DNA of 64,000 nucleotides from Dyadobacter sp. CY326 (GTDB lineage Bacteria > Bacteroidota > Bacteroidia > Cytophagales > Spirosomataceae), in the NCBI RefSeq assembly GCF_021390515.1, contig NZ_JAJUXI010000013.1, positions 62,001-126,000 of the forward strand. Reading direction: 5' to 3'. Position numbers and translations under genes: made by a program. Every line of letters begins with the position of its first letter. The stretch's first letter is position 1. This document shows, piece by piece, positions 36,062-46,268 of this stretch. Below the pieces are notes generated by a model that had not been told where the DNA came from, made no database searches, and was given only the letters and a program-made list of their open reading frames with translations.

Positions 36062-36088
36062 AAAAAAAGGCTGTAAATTTTACAGCCT
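36062..36088 (-). terminator. Rho-independent terminator after nuoN
   Basis: On the minus strand AGGCTGTA pairs with TACAGCCT around a 5-base loop, followed by seven T residues (36068-36062). It lies 24 bases after the nuoN stop and closes the nuoKLMN unit. Confidence 0.8.
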
Positions 36089-36111
36089 CTCATTTCAATA
36101 TATTTTTATTT

Positions 36112-37509
36112 CTAAATCAAGCCTTCAAATATGCCCGGCGCGAGTCCGAACAAGATGGTGAGGAATGTTGCCAGCAGTAAAATTGCCTGATAAAACGGCG
36201 CAACGCGAATTTTAATCGTGTCTCCCTCTTTCAAATAAGACGATATAATAACCCGGAAATAATAGTAAATCCCAACTGCCGACATTAAAACGGCAATGAC
36301 TGTAATCCAGATAATCCCTCTGTCCGCTGCACTTGTGAAGATGAAGAATTTACCCCAAAAACCTGCCGTTAACGGAATCCCTGCCAATGATAACATCGAA
36401 ACCGCAAGCACAAAAGCCAGCAAAGGATTTTGTTTGGCTAAACCATTAAATGCTTCGTAACGCTCGTTAGGCTGCCCTTCAAATGTCTTTTCTTTGGAAA
36501 CCAACATTAACACGCCGAATGCACAAATGGTTGAAAGTGAGTATGCTAAGGAGTAAAAAACAATGGCGCTTTGTGACGGCTTGGTCAATGCTGTCAATGC
36601 AATTAACATATAACCAGCATGTGAAATCCCTGAATAAGCCAGCATTCTTTTAAAGCTGTTTTGGCTCGTTGCACCAATGTTCCCGACAAGCAATGTGAGC
36701 ACGGCAATGGCCGCGATGACAACCCACCAGAAACTGTAAATGCCGCTGAAAGAAGTGCTTAGCAATCGGAAAAGTGCAGCGAAACCAGCTGTTTTCACGA
36801 TTGTTGACATGAATGTTGTGAAAATCGTTGGCGCTCCTTCATAAACATCCGGTGTCCAAAAGTGGAAAGGCGCTGCTGAAACTTTGAAAAGCATTCCAAT
36901 TAATAAAAGCAGTAAACCAGCATATAAGATGTAAGGCTGGCTGTTCGCCTGAATGTTATATGCAAAACCCTGGATATGCGTGAGTTTGAACGAGCCGGTT
37001 GCACCATAAATCAATGTGATCCCAAAAAGCATAAAGCCCGTTGCGAACGCGCCCATGAGGAAATATTTTAATGCTGCTTCATTAGAGCGAAGGTTCCGTT
37101 TGTTGCTTCCTGTCAAAATATACATCGCAACGGACAAGATTTCAACACCTATGAAAAGCATGATCATGTGCTCAAAGCCAATCATCATCAGCGCGCCAAC
37201 CAGTGAAAAGAGCATTAATCCAAAATATTCCGCCGGCTCTGAATCCGGGTTGTCCTGAAATCCTCCTGAAATGGCCACAATCATGAATGCGGATAATAAC
37301 ACAATGCCATTGAATGCAAGTGTCAGATTATCCACGCGGAGCATGTCGTAAAAATATAGCAACGGCCCTTTGTTCCATTCCACAAAATTGCTGGCTATGG
37401 CAAGAACAAGGAAGAATAACACCGCAGGAAGTAAAATATTCTTTGATTTCGAGAAGCCCAAAAACAGGGTTACGACGCCAAGAACAGACAACAATATAAT
37501 GGGATACAT
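36112..37509 (-). CDS. nuoN: NADH-quinone oxidoreductase subunit N
   Basis: 465 residues with about 14 membrane segments, the antiporter-like subunit next to the small core of complex I. Conserved stretches include the Glu-bearing MLFIGVEILSVAMYIL, KYFLMGAFATGFMLFG, the APFHFWTPDVYEGAPT motif and LAYSGISHAGYML. It takes part in proton pumping in the inner membrane. It follows nuoM after 7 bases and ends just before a terminator, so it is the last gene of the unit. Confidence 0.96.
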   Translation of the reverse strand: MYPIILLSVLGVVTLFLGFSKSKNILLPAVLFFLVLAIASNFVEWNKGPLLYFYDMLRVDNLTLAFNGIVLLSAFMIVAISGGFQDNPDSEPAEYFGLMLFSLVGALMMIGFEHMIMLFIGVEILSVAMYILTGSNKRNLRSNEAALKYFLMGAFATGFMLFGITLIYGATGSFKLTHIQGFAYNIQANSQPYILYAGLLLLLIGMLFKVSAAPFHFWTPDVYEGAPTIFTTFMSTIVKTAGFAALFRLLSTSFSGIYSFWWVVIAAIAVLTLLVGNIGATSQNSFKRMLAYSGISHAGYMLIALTALTKPSQSAIVFYSLAYSLSTICAFGVLMLVSKEKTFEGQPNERYEAFNGLAKQNPLLAFVLAVSMLSLAGIPLTAGFWGKFFIFTSAADRGIIWITVIAVLMSAVGIYYYFRVIISSYLKEGDTIKIRVAPFYQAILLLATFLTILFGLAPGIFEGLI

Positions 37510-37516
37510 ATTTTGA

Positions 37517-38965
37517 CTAGTTATTAACCATTTGTAAAAGTTGACTTACAGCTGGCTCTGTTAATTTCAGAAACGTGTTGGGGTAAATGCCAATCCAGAA
37601 AACCATGATAACCAACGGCAAAAGCACAGCACGCTCGCTCATCGTAAGATCCTGAAAACCTTCAACCCATTTAGAACGAGGCCCGAACATGGATTTTTGA
37701 AACAGGCGCAGCATATAAACCGACCCTAAAATGATGGTAAGACCTGCAATGGCACCCAACCAGCCGTCATATTGAAAAACGCTGGACAGCAGCAGGAATT
37801 CACCCACAAAACCATTTGTCAACGGAAGCGCAACACTTCCCAGCAGCAAGATCATAAAGTAAACGCTCAAATGCGGCGTGCTTTGCGTTATGCCTCCCAA
37901 CTGATCCAGATAGCGCGTTTTGGTGCGGGAATAGATAATGTCAATGATAAAAAACAAGCCGATTACATTGATTCCGTGCGCAAGCATTTGAATGAGTGCG
38001 CCTTGCAAACCGTTTATGGAATAAGAGAAAACACCAGCGGCCATCAAACCAACGTGCGCAAAGGATGAGTAAGCGATCAAGCGCTTCATATCGCTTTGCT
38101 GAATGGCAATAATAGAACCGTAAATAATGCCGATCACAGACAAAACCATCGCCATTGTGCCCCAAACTTCCATTCCGCCCGGAACAATCGGGAGCAAAAA
38201 ACGGATCAAACCATAAACCCCCATTTTTAACATAATTCCGGAAAGCAGCATTGTTGCTGGTGTAGGGGATTCTGTGTAAGTGTCTGGCTGCCAGGTGTGG
38301 AAAGGGAATAGTGGCATTTTGATCGCAAATGCAATGAAGAATGCCCAAAAGACAAAGCCTTGAACTTGCTTGCTAAGTTGTAATGCGTAAAATGCGGTGA
38401 TCTCAGAAGTATGCGTGCCGGGTGTTTGATAATACAAATAAACGAGTCCAACCAACATTAACAAGCTTCCGAAAATGGTGTAAATGAAGAACTTGAATGT
38501 TACTTTCAAACGATTTTCTCCACCCCAGATTGCCGCAAGGAAATAAACCGGAATCAGCGCAGCTTCAAAGAACAGATAGAATAAAAACGCATCCGTAGCC
38601 GTAAAAACGCCGATTAAGGCGGCTTCCATGAACAAGATCAGGGAATAAAAGGAAGCGGGTTTTCTGTAATCGTGGTTGAATGCAGAAATGATGATAAGTG
38701 GTGTCAGAAATGTCGTAAGCAAAACGAGAACCAAGCTGATCCCGTCAATCCCGGCAGCGAAAGAAATGCCTCCGGATGCCAGCCAGGCATATTTAAAGCT
38801 GAATTGCGTGCCCGCAGCCGGATCAAATTGCAGCCAGGCGGCAATGGCAACACCAAGAACGGCCAGACCGCTCACCAAAGCAACTTGCTTCGCCAGACGT
38901 TCGCCCGAAAGAAGCGTAAGAACGCCTGCGGCAATTGGTAAAAGTATTAAAAGAAGAGTAAGCAT
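37517..38965 (-). CDS. nuoM: NADH-quinone oxidoreductase subunit M
   Basis: 482 residues, a multi-pass antiporter-like subunit of complex I. Typical features are the FYLFFEAALIPVYFLAAIWG segment with the key Glu, KMPLFPFHTWQPDTYTESPTPATMLLSG and RLIAYSSFAHVGLM. It forms one proton channel of the membrane arm. It lies 47 bases after nuoL and 7 before nuoN, in the standard L-M-N order. Confidence 0.96.
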   Translation of the reverse strand: MLTLLLILLPIAAGVLTLLSGERLAKQVALVSGLAVLGVAIAAWLQFDPAAGTQFSFKYAWLASGGISFAAGIDGISLVLVLLTTFLTPLIIISAFNHDYRKPASFYSLILFMEAALIGVFTATDAFLFYLFFEAALIPVYFLAAIWGGENRLKVTFKFFIYTIFGSLLMLVGLVYLYYQTPGTHTSEITAFYALQLSKQVQGFVFWAFFIAFAIKMPLFPFHTWQPDTYTESPTPATMLLSGIMLKMGVYGLIRFLLPIVPGGMEVWGTMAMVLSVIGIIYGSIIAIQQSDMKRLIAYSSFAHVGLMAAGVFSYSINGLQGALIQMLAHGINVIGLFFIIDIIYSRTKTRYLDQLGGITQSTPHLSVYFMILLLGSVALPLTNGFVGEFLLLSSVFQYDGWLGAIAGLTIILGSVYMLRLFQKSMFGPRSKWVEGFQDLTMSERAVLLPLVIMVFWIGIYPNTFLKLTEPAVSQLLQMVNN

Positions 38966-39012
38966 ATTTTCAAGTCAACGGTCAGCAACAAATGGTGAAC
39001 GGATTTTATTGA

Positions 39013-40929
39013 TCAAAGTAAAAGCTTCCAGAACAAGATGATCACCATGCCTAAAACCATGGCAAAAACATAATCTCCCGTGGATCCTGTCTGTGTTTTT
39101 CTCAAAAGTCCTGCTAGAAACTGCGTCAGTCTGACGAATGCATTCACAACCAGATCAATGAAAAATTCTCCGAAACTGTAAAGGATATTGGATAAGGTTT
39201 TGATTGATTTCACAAACACATTGTCGTAAATCTCATCAACATAATATTTGTTGTAAACCAAACCTTGCAATGCTGATTTGGGCTGAGAATCAGGAGCCGG
39301 AACGGACGCTTTTTGCACATACATAACATAAGCCACGATCGCTGAAACCAGCGCCACAGCCACAGAAACGCCCATTAGTAAATATTCTTCCGAATGCGAA
39401 AGCTCTGTTGGCAAGAAAGCCTCAGGATTAACCTGACGGGAAGCATCATACAACGGGCTCATGAATTCAGCCAGATGATGCGTGCCATGCAATGCTTCGG
39501 GAACACCGATAAAACCACCTAATGCTGATAACACTGCCAAAATAACCAGTGGAATCGTCATCGAAGCAGGCGACTCGTGCAAATGATGCTCCTGCTCGTG
39601 CGTGCCGCGGAATGTTCCAAAGAATGTAAGGAAAAGCAATCGGAACATATAAAACGAGGTCATCAGCGAGCCCAAAACCCCGATTACCCAAAGCAATTTG
39701 TTGTGTTCAAAAACGTGTGCAAGAATTTCATCTTTCGAGAAAAACCCAGCAAATGGCGGAATCCCGGAAATTGCGATGGTTGCAATCAGGAATGTCAGGA
39801 ATGTGATCGGCAGCTTTTTACGCAAGCCACCCATGGAGCGAATATCTTGCTCGTCGGACATGGCGTGAATCACACTTCCTGCTCCTAAGAACAATAATGC
39901 TTTAAAGAATGCGTGCGTGATAACATGGAACATGGAGGCTGAATAAGCCATCGCACCCAAGCCCATGAACATATAACCCAGCTGACTCACAGTAGAATAC
40001 GCCAGGACTTTCTTAATGTCATTTTGTAGCAGACCAATCGAAGCCGCAAACAATGCCGTTGCTGCACCAATGATGCCGACGATTTCTAATGTAGAGGGCG
40101 CCAGCGAATAGAGGACATTGGAACGGATCACCATGTAAATGCCAGCCGTAACCATCGTGGCCGCGTGGATAAGCGCAGACACAGGCGTCGGACCCGCCAT
40201 CGCGTCTGGTAACCAGGTATATAAAGGAATCTGCGCCGATTTTCCCATTGCACCAATAAACAGGAACAATGTAATGGTGATGATCACCGGATCGCCGATT
40301 TCAAAATCCGTTGCCTGGCTGAAAACCTCAAGATATTCAACCGAACCGAATGTGGAGATGATTGTAAAAATCCCCAATAGGAAACCTAAATCCCCTACGC
40401 GGTTCATAATGAATGCCTTACGGGCTGCGTTATTGTAATTTGTGTTTTTATTCCAAAACCCGATCAGCAGATAAGAGCACAATCCAACGCCTTCCCAGCC
40501 AATGAACATGATCACATAATTGGAACCCAGGACAAGCAGCAACATGAAGAACAAAAAGAGGTTCAGATAAGCGAAAAACTTACCAAAACCCTCGTCATGA
40601 TGCATGTAGCCAATGGAATAAATGTGGATCAGCGAACCAACTCCGGTGATGATCATCAGCATTAAAAGCGAAAGCTGATCAACCTGAAAAGAGAATGGAA
40701 TATTCAGATTGCCAACTGTGATCCAGTCGAAAAGCGGCACGATAACAGGCTGACTTCCTGCTGCTAGAAATGCTTGAAATGTCATAACCGACAGCACGAA
40801 ACTCGCTACAACAGCCAATGTTCCGATAATGCCGACAGCGCCTTTGGGTATGGTCTTAAATCCGATTCCGTTGATCAGGAAACCAATCAGGGGTAAAAGT
40901 GGAATCAGAATGAGTAATGATGCAGACAT
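39013..40929 (-). CDS. nuoL: NADH-quinone oxidoreductase subunit L
   Basis: 638 residues, the largest antiporter-like subunit, at the far end of the membrane arm. It shows the FIGWEGVGLCSYLLIGFW segment, GKSAQIPLYTWLPDAMAGPTPVSALIHAATMVTAG and LAYSTVSQLGYMF. The C-terminal part contains the long lateral helix that clamps the neighbouring subunits. nuoK lies 30 bases upstream and nuoM 47 bases downstream. Confidence 0.97.
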   Translation of the reverse strand: MSASLLILIPLLPLIGFLINGIGFKTIPKGAVGIIGTLAVVASFVLSVMTFQAFLAAGSQPVIVPLFDWITVGNLNIPFSFQVDQLSLLMLMIITGVGSLIHIYSIGYMHHDEGFGKFFAYLNLFLFFMLLLVLGSNYVIMFIGWEGVGLCSYLLIGFWNKNTNYNNAARKAFIMNRVGDLGFLLGIFTIISTFGSVEYLEVFSQATDFEIGDPVIITITLFLFIGAMGKSAQIPLYTWLPDAMAGPTPVSALIHAATMVTAGIYMVIRSNVLYSLAPSTLEIVGIIGAATALFAASIGLLQNDIKKVLAYSTVSQLGYMFMGLGAMAYSASMFHVITHAFFKALLFLGAGSVIHAMSDEQDIRSMGGLRKKLPITFLTFLIATIAISGIPPFAGFFSKDEILAHVFEHNKLLWVIGVLGSLMTSFYMFRLLFLTFFGTFRGTHEQEHHLHESPASMTIPLVILAVLSALGGFIGVPEALHGTHHLAEFMSPLYDASRQVNPEAFLPTELSHSEEYLLMGVSVAVALVSAIVAYVMYVQKASVPAPDSQPKSALQGLVYNKYYVDEIYDNVFVKSIKTLSNILYSFGEFFIDLVVNAFVRLTQFLAGLLRKTQTGSTGDYVFAMVLGMVIILFWKLLL

Positions 40930-40959
40930 GTTTAAAATTTAATCTTTATGGGCGGATGC

Positions 40960-41313
40960 TTACCACTTCAATTTATTGAGAAATCCAATATCCGTATTTC
41001 TTGTGTTTCGATAGATCATTACAATAATCGCAAGCCCTACAGCCACTTCTGCGGCGGCAACAGCCATGATAAAAAACACAAAAACCTGCCCGGAAGGGTC
41101 AGATCTGTAAGATGAAAATGCGATAAGGAGTAAGTTCGCAGCATTCAGCATCAATTCCACGGACATGAAAATGATAATCGCATTCCGACGCGTCAAGACG
41201 CCGATAATGCCAATTACAAAAAGTAAAGTGCTGAGTATTAGATAATGTTGAAGTGGAATGTTCTGAATAACCGCTGGTATATTGACCTCTGGAATGTTAG
41301 GGTTTGGGATCAT
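40960..41313 (-). CDS. nuoK: NADH-quinone oxidoreductase subunit K
   Basis: 117 residues with three membrane segments. The Glu-bearing [19 protein letters not shown] segment and [14 protein letters not shown] carry the two conserved glutamates of the proton path. The N-terminus is about 15-20 residues longer than the E. coli protein ([27 protein letters not shown]), and a start at a later codon cannot be excluded. It is the first gene of this nuo unit: nuoJ is not upstream, and a promoter lies 55 bases before the ATG. Confidence 0.95.
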   Translation of the reverse strand: MIPNPNIPEVNIPAVIQNIPLQHYLILSTLLFVIGIIGVLTRRNAIIIFMSVELMLNAANLLLIAFSSYRSDPSGQVFVFFIMAVAAAEVAVGLAIIVMIYRNTRNTDIGFLNKLKW

Positions 41314-41367
41314 AGCAGGTTTACCTGGTTGGATATTCGGTTAAAATAGTCAAAAATAGATTTCCGG

Positions 41368-41397
41368 CAAAAATAGACATAAATACCGCTTACTCAA
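41368..41397 (-). promoter_or_regulatory. Promoter of nuoKLMN
   Basis: On the minus strand TTG (41397-41395), 19 bases, TATTTTTG (41375-41368), matching the Bacteroidota consensus. A second TATTTTTG copy lies 17 bases closer to nuoK (41358-41351) without a -33 partner. It supports separate transcription of nuoKLMN. Confidence 0.6.
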
Positions 41398-41417
41398 GTT
41401 AGTTCGCAACGATTATG

Positions 41418-42227
41418 TCATCGCTGGGTTAATGCCCTCAGTTTAATCTCCGTAAGTTTTCTTTTAGTATCCAAAGGAAATTCTCCTTTCATGATCCAGT
41501 CAAAGAAAGAAGGCTCATTTTTCAAAACATCCAGAACACGTTTGCCATTGTGTTTACCAAAATTGAAAACTTCCTCACCTTTATCATTGTAAGTCATACG
41601 ACCTGCAAAATCAATCAATTTTGAAGCCGTAAGCTCGTGCAATGCAGCCACGTCATTTTTGATAGGCTCGGTTTCAACGCCGTGTGAATCAACGACTTTA
41701 ACGCCTTCATAGCGAGCAATTTGTCCCTGCAAAACTTCGAATGTTGCAATCGTATCGGCTTCTGCGCTGTGCGCGTTAAGAAGCTCCTTTCCGCAATAGA
41801 ATTTATAAGCTGCGCCAAGGTTCCGCGGCTCCATCATGTGGTAAATGCGTTGCGCATCAACAGTCCGGCGGTTCTTCATATCAAATTCAACACCAACGCG
41901 CAGAAATTCTTCCACAAGCATGGGAATGTCAAACCGGTTGGAATTAAAACCAGCCAGATCGCATCCTTCCAGGAACGTTGCGAGGTTTTTCGCGATGCCT
42001 TTGAATGTGGGTGCGTCCTTGATATCCTCGTCATAAATGCCGTGTATCAGACTGCTTTCCAGCGGGATAGGCATTTCAGGATTAATCCTGCGTGTGCGGA
42101 TTTCGGTTTCACCATTGGGAAGTGCCTTTACGACAGAAATCTCAACAATACGGTCGCGGACGATGTTGACTCCGGTTGTTTCAAGATCAAAAAAAGCAAG
42201 CGGCTTTTTCAGACGGAGGGTATGCAT
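41418..42227 (-). CDS. DnaQ-like 3'-5' exonuclease with C-terminal FGKHNGK domain
   Basis: 269 residues. The DEDD exonuclease has FFDLETTGVNIVRD (motif I, Asp 14 and Glu 16), GFNSNRFDIPML (motif II) and HSAEADT (motif III His/Asp). The last 60 residues carry FNFGKHNGKRVLDVLKNEPSFFDWIMKG, a small domain also seen at the end of some exonuclease X-like proteins. It resembles the epsilon proofreading subunit but is a stand-alone enzyme; repair or RNA/DNA end trimming are both possible. It lies upstream of nuoK on the same strand. Confidence 0.87.
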   Translation of the reverse strand: MHTLRLKKPLAFFDLETTGVNIVRDRIVEISVVKALPNGETEIRTRRINPEMPIPLESSLIHGIYDEDIKDAPTFKGIAKNLATFLEGCDLAGFNSNRFDIPMLVEEFLRVGVEFDMKNRRTVDAQRIYHMMEPRNLGAAYKFYCGKELLNAHSAEADTIATFEVLQGQIARYEGVKVVDSHGVETEPIKNDVAALHELTASKLIDFAGRMTYNDKGEEVFNFGKHNGKRVLDVLKNEPSFFDWIMKGEFPLDTKRKLTEIKLRALTQR

Positions 42228-42357
42228 AAGGCACTCAAATTTGATTTTCGAGCCGTGAAGTTACGCCTAAACCTAAGATAGCGCAAGGAACAGGTTAGTT
42301 TATATAGATTATAAAAAAGTTAAAATTTGCTGTATTTGGTTAGTTGCAAATGCCAAC

Positions 42358-43863
42358 TTAGTCCATCCAGCCGTAAGATTTCGTCACCGCTTTTTGCCAG
42401 CCTTTATAAAACTTTTCCCTGGTTGCTTCTTGCATATTGGGATTCCAGGTGTGCGCAATGGCCCAATTGGCGGTGAGTTCATCTGTATTTTTCCAATAAC
42501 CCACGGCAAGCCCGGCAGCATAGGCGGCGCCTAATGCAGTGGTTTCGGCAACGGCTGGTGAAACGACTTGGGTGTTCAGAATGTCGGCCTGGAATTGCAT
42601 AAGGAGCTGATTGGCAACCATTCCGCCGTCAACACGCAACGAGGCGAGTTCAATGCCTGAATCCTGTTCCATTGCACGAACAACGTCTAATGTTTGGTAA
42701 GCCGAAGCCTCTAAGACGGCACGGGCAATGTGGCCTTTATTCACGTATCCGGTCAATCCGGCGATGACGCCACGCGCGTCATTTCGCCAGTAAGGAGCAT
42801 AAAGTCCTGAGAATGCAGGCACGAAATAAGCGCCGCCGTTGTCTTCAACGGTTTGCGCCAGTTTTTCAATGTCACTGCTTTTTTTAATCAAACCTAAATT
42901 ATCCCGCACCCATTGCACCAGTGCGCCGGTGACTGCGACGCTGCCTTCCAATGCATACTGAACCGGATTGTCGCCGAATTTATAAGCAATGGTTGTGAGT
43001 AAGCCATTTTCCGATGTTTTCAGTTCGTTACCCGTGTTCATGACGAGGAAACAGCCGGTTCCGTAAGTGTTTTTTGCCATGCCTGGCTTGAAGCAAGTTT
43101 GGCCAACCAATGCTGCATGCTGGTCCCCGAGGTCGCCTGCGACTGGCACGCCTGGCAAAATTTCGTTATTCACATAACCATAAATTTCGCTGCTGCTTTT
43201 GATCTTAGGCAACATATTTTCCGGAATGTTGTATGCTGCCAGCATTTCTTGGTCCCATTGCAACGTTTTCAAGTTCATCAGCTGCGTGCGGCTTGCATTG
43301 GTTACGTCCGTCACGTGAATGCCCCCTTCGCCATGCGTCCCACCCGTCAGATGCCAGATCAGGAAAGTGTCCATATTGCCAAAAATCGCATCGCCTTTTT
43401 CAGCATCTTCGCGGATGCCTTCGACATTGTCCAGAAGCCATTTTAATTTAAGGCCGCTGAAATAAGTGGAAACCGGAAGTCCTGTTATGTCGCGAAACTG
43501 GTTCAAACCGCCTTCTCGCTCGTATTTTGCAACGAGTTCGGTCGTTCTCGTATCCTGCCAAACCAATGCATTATAGTAAGGTTTGCCCGTGCGCTTGTTC
43601 CAGACAACCGTTGTTTCTCTTTGATTTGTAATGCCAATGGCCGCAATGTCCGCCGCCGTTGCCGACACATTGATCCGCGCAATGGCGATCACTTCCAATG
43701 TATTTTTCCAGATTTCGGTTGGATTATGCTCCACCCAGCCCGGATGCGGGTAAATTTGTTCGTGTTCCTTTTGTCCTACTGAAACAATATTTCCCTGATG
43801 ATTGAAAAGTATGCAACGCGTGCTGGTGGTTCCCTGGTCAATGGCGGCGACGTATTTCGACAT
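42358..43863 (-). CDS. glpK: Glycerol kinase
   Basis: 501 residues, usual size of this FGGY kinase. The phosphate-binding [15 protein letters not shown] is at 5-19, [28 protein letters not shown] is the glycerol-binding region, and [11 protein letters not shown] and [18 protein letters not shown] are nucleotide-binding parts. It makes glycerol 3-phosphate for lipid synthesis and glycolysis. The usual partners glpF and glpD are not adjacent. It is divergent from pbpC with 105 bases between. Confidence 0.97.
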   Translation of the reverse strand: MSKYVAAIDQGTTSTRCILFNHQGNIVSVGQKEHEQIYPHPGWVEHNPTEIWKNTLEVIAIARINVSATAADIAAIGITNQRETTVVWNKRTGKPYYNALVWQDTRTTELVAKYEREGGLNQFRDITGLPVSTYFSGLKLKWLLDNVEGIREDAEKGDAIFGNMDTFLIWHLTGGTHGEGGIHVTDVTNASRTQLMNLKTLQWDQEMLAAYNIPENMLPKIKSSSEIYGYVNNEILPGVPVAGDLGDQHAALVGQTCFKPGMAKNTYGTGCFLVMNTGNELKTSENGLLTTIAYKFGDNPVQYALEGSVAVTGALVQWVRDNLGLIKKSSDIEKLAQTVEDNGGAYFVPAFSGLYAPYWRNDARGVIAGLTGYVNKGHIARAVLEASAYQTLDVVRAMEQDSGIELASLRVDGGMVANQLLMQFQADILNTQVVSPAVAETTALGAAYAAGLAVGYWKNTDELTANWAIAHTWNPNMQEATREKFYKGWQKAVTKSYGWMD

Positions 43864-43968
43864 GGTGGTATTTTGATTGGCTTTTTTTGCAATAAAGTCA
43901 GTAATTAGAGAAAATTACCTGATCTGAACAAATCAGAGCCAAAATGAACCCTCACACACATTCCGGAA

Positions 43969-46266
43969 ATGAAGCGTAAACTCAAAATAGCGGGACTGGC
44001 GGCGCTGGCCGCTGTTTGTTTGTTTTTAATCCTCGATTTCGCCTTTCCTTTCCAGCCTAAGATCCATTACGCAACGCAGATCACAGATCATAAGGGCAAT
44101 GTGATCCATGCTTTTTTGAGCAAAGACGATAAATGGCGCTTGTATGCGAGTGTTTCAGAAATCACGCCGCTGCTGCGTAAGACGTTGATTCATAAGGAAG
44201 ATCAATATTTTTATTCGCATCCCGGCGTGAATCCATTTGCAATCGTGCGAGCTGGCGTTCGCAATGTTTTCACTGGCCGAAGAACTTCCGGCGCCTCTAC
44301 AATCACGATGCAAGTTGTGCGGTTGATCGAGCCAAGAAAACGGACCTATTTGAACAAAATCCTTGAAATCCACCGCGCATTGCAGCTCGAACTGCATTAT
44401 TCCAAAGCCGAGATCCTGCAAATGTATCTCAATCTGGTGCCTTATGGCGGGAACATTGAAGGGATTAAGGCGGCTTCATTACTATATTTTGGAAAACCAC
44501 CTCAGCTGCTCAGTCTGTCAGAAATCACAGCATTAACCATTGTCCCGAATCGCCCGTCAAGCTTGCGGCCCGGAGCGCGTAATGAAGCGTTGGTTATTGC
44601 CCGAAATGAATGGTTGCGCCGGTTTGAGGAAGAGCAGGTTTTTGATAAAAATATTATTCAGGATGCATTGAATGAGCCATTAGTCGTGAAGCGATTGCAA
44701 GCACCGAAGCTGGCCCCGCATTTGGCATTGAGATTAAAAAAAGAGAATCCGGACCAACCTGTCATTCATAGTCCGCTCAAAATCCAGCTGCAAAGTCAGA
44801 TCGAGGAGCAGGTCAAAAACTATATTAACCGCCGCAAAACGATGAACATTCACAATGCGTCGGTGCTGGTGGTAAATAATGAAACGATGGAAGTGGAGGC
44901 TTACATTGGCTCGGCGGATTTTAATAATCCTTTTGATGGCGGTCAGGTGGATGGCGTAAAAGCGGTCCGATCACCTGGAAGCACATTAAAACCATTGCTT
45001 TATGCCGCCGCTTTTGACCAGGGATTGATCACTCCGAAGAATATCGTAAATGACGTTCCGAGTAATTTTAGCGGTTATGAGCCGGAGAATTTTGACCAGC
45101 ATTTCAATGGTCCAGTCACGGCGGAGTTTGCATTGGCTAATTCATTGAACATTCCGGCGGTGAAGATTTTGAAAGAAGTAAGCACGCCGGTTTTGATTTC
45201 TAAACTGCGAAAAGCAGGATTTAAAACTATTGACAAGCAAGCCAAAGATCTCGGGCTTTCCATGATTCTCGGCGGCTGCGGCGTAACATTGGAAGAACTA
45301 ACACGCCTTTTCGCAGCATTTTCCAACGAAGGCGAGCTGAAACGGCTGCGCTACACATCCGAAACGGCTTTGGACAAAAAAGGAACACCCATTATTTCCT
45401 CCGAAGCAGCCTACTTATTAACCAACATTCTCACACAAATAACACGCCCCGACTTGCCCACAAACTTCGACAACACTTATCATTTACCCAAAATCGCCTG
45501 GAAAACGGGCACTTCTTACGGAAAACGGGATGCATGGAGCATTGGTTATAATCGCCGATATACAATTGGGGTTTGGGTAGGTAACTTTTCCGGCGAAGGC
45601 GTGCCGGAACTGAGCGGCGCGAACACAGCTACGCCATTGCTGTTTTCAATTTTCAATGCATTGGATTACAACTCCCCAAAAGGCTGGTATGAAACGCCGG
45701 CCAATGTTTCTTTAAGAAAGGTTTGCGCTGCGAGCGGTGACATTCCATCTGAATTTTGCACGCACCAAATTCTGGATTATCACATTACGGGCGTTTCTGC
45801 TTATAAGAAATGTCAGCATTTGCGGTGGGTTTTTACAGACAAGTTTGGCAAGATTTCCTACTGCACTTACTGCATTCCTGAAAACGGATTTGAGAAACGG
45901 GCTTATGCCAATCTGGCACCGGAGTTGATCGCTTATAATGAGCTGCAAAAAATCCCTTACCAAAAAATCCCGCCACATAATCCTGCTTGTGAACGTATTT
46001 TCCACGAAGGTCCGCCTTTAATAGTTAGTCCGAATGACGGAAGCGAATATTACTTACGCCCCGACGAGCCACAGCAGATCCAGCTGGCCTGCCAGACTTC
46101 CAATGATGTGCAGGAAGTTTTTTGGTATATTAATGATAAGTTGAATAAAAAATCTGCCCCGCATGAAAGCGTTTTTGTAAGCCTTCCGCTGGGCAGAGTC
46201 AAGATTTCGTGCAGTGACGACAAAGGCCGAAACGCAAATATCTGGGTTACGGTGAAGAAGATGTAA
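43969..46266 (+). CDS. pbpC: Penicillin-binding protein 1C
   Basis: 765 residues. An N-terminal membrane anchor (about 6-26) is followed by a GT51 glycosyltransferase (about 55-230; HKEDQYFYSHPG and GASTITMQ hold the catalytic Glu and donor site). The transpeptidase follows with SPGSTLKP (SxxK), SLN and KTGTS. The last 90 residues are the BiPBP C-terminal domain typical of PBP1C. The protein polymerises peptidoglycan in the periplasm. The partner yfhM-like alpha-2-macroglobulin gene is not adjacent. The stop codon is 2 bases from the convergent M28 gene. Confidence 0.95.
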   Translation: MKRKLKIAGLAALAAVCLFLILDFAFPFQPKIHYATQITDHKGNVIHAFLSKDDKWRLYASVSEITPLLRKTLIHKEDQYFYSHPGVNPFAIVRAGVRNVFTGRRTSGASTITMQVVRLIEPRKRTYLNKILEIHRALQLELHYSKAEILQMYLNLVPYGGNIEGIKAASLLYFGKPPQLLSLSEITALTIVPNRPSSLRPGARNEALVIARNEWLRRFEEEQVFDKNIIQDALNEPLVVKRLQAPKLAPHLALRLKKENPDQPVIHSPLKIQLQSQIEEQVKNYINRRKTMNIHNASVLVVNNETMEVEAYIGSADFNNPFDGGQVDGVKAVRSPGSTLKPLLYAAAFDQGLITPKNIVNDVPSNFSGYEPENFDQHFNGPVTAEFALANSLNIPAVKILKEVSTPVLISKLRKAGFKTIDKQAKDLGLSMILGGCGVTLEELTRLFAAFSNEGELKRLRYTSETALDKKGTPIISSEAAYLLTNILTQITRPDLPTNFDNTYHLPKIAWKTGTSYGKRDAWSIGYNRRYTIGVWVGNFSGEGVPELSGANTATPLLFSIFNALDYNSPKGWYETPANVSLRKVCAASGDIPSEFCTHQILDYHITGVSAYKKCQHLRWVFTDKFGKISYCTYCIPENGFEKRAYANLAPELIAYNELQKIPYQKIPPHNPACERIFHEGPPLIVSPNDGSEYYLRPDEPQQIQLACQTSNDVQEVFWYINDKLNKKSAPHESVFVSLPLGRVKISCSDDKGRNANIWVTVKKM

Positions 46267-46268
46267 TG

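Noticed and set aside
41721-42281. 186-codon plus-strand frame opposite the exonuclease gene
   Set aside because: It is a shadow of a gene with clear DEDD motifs on the minus strand.
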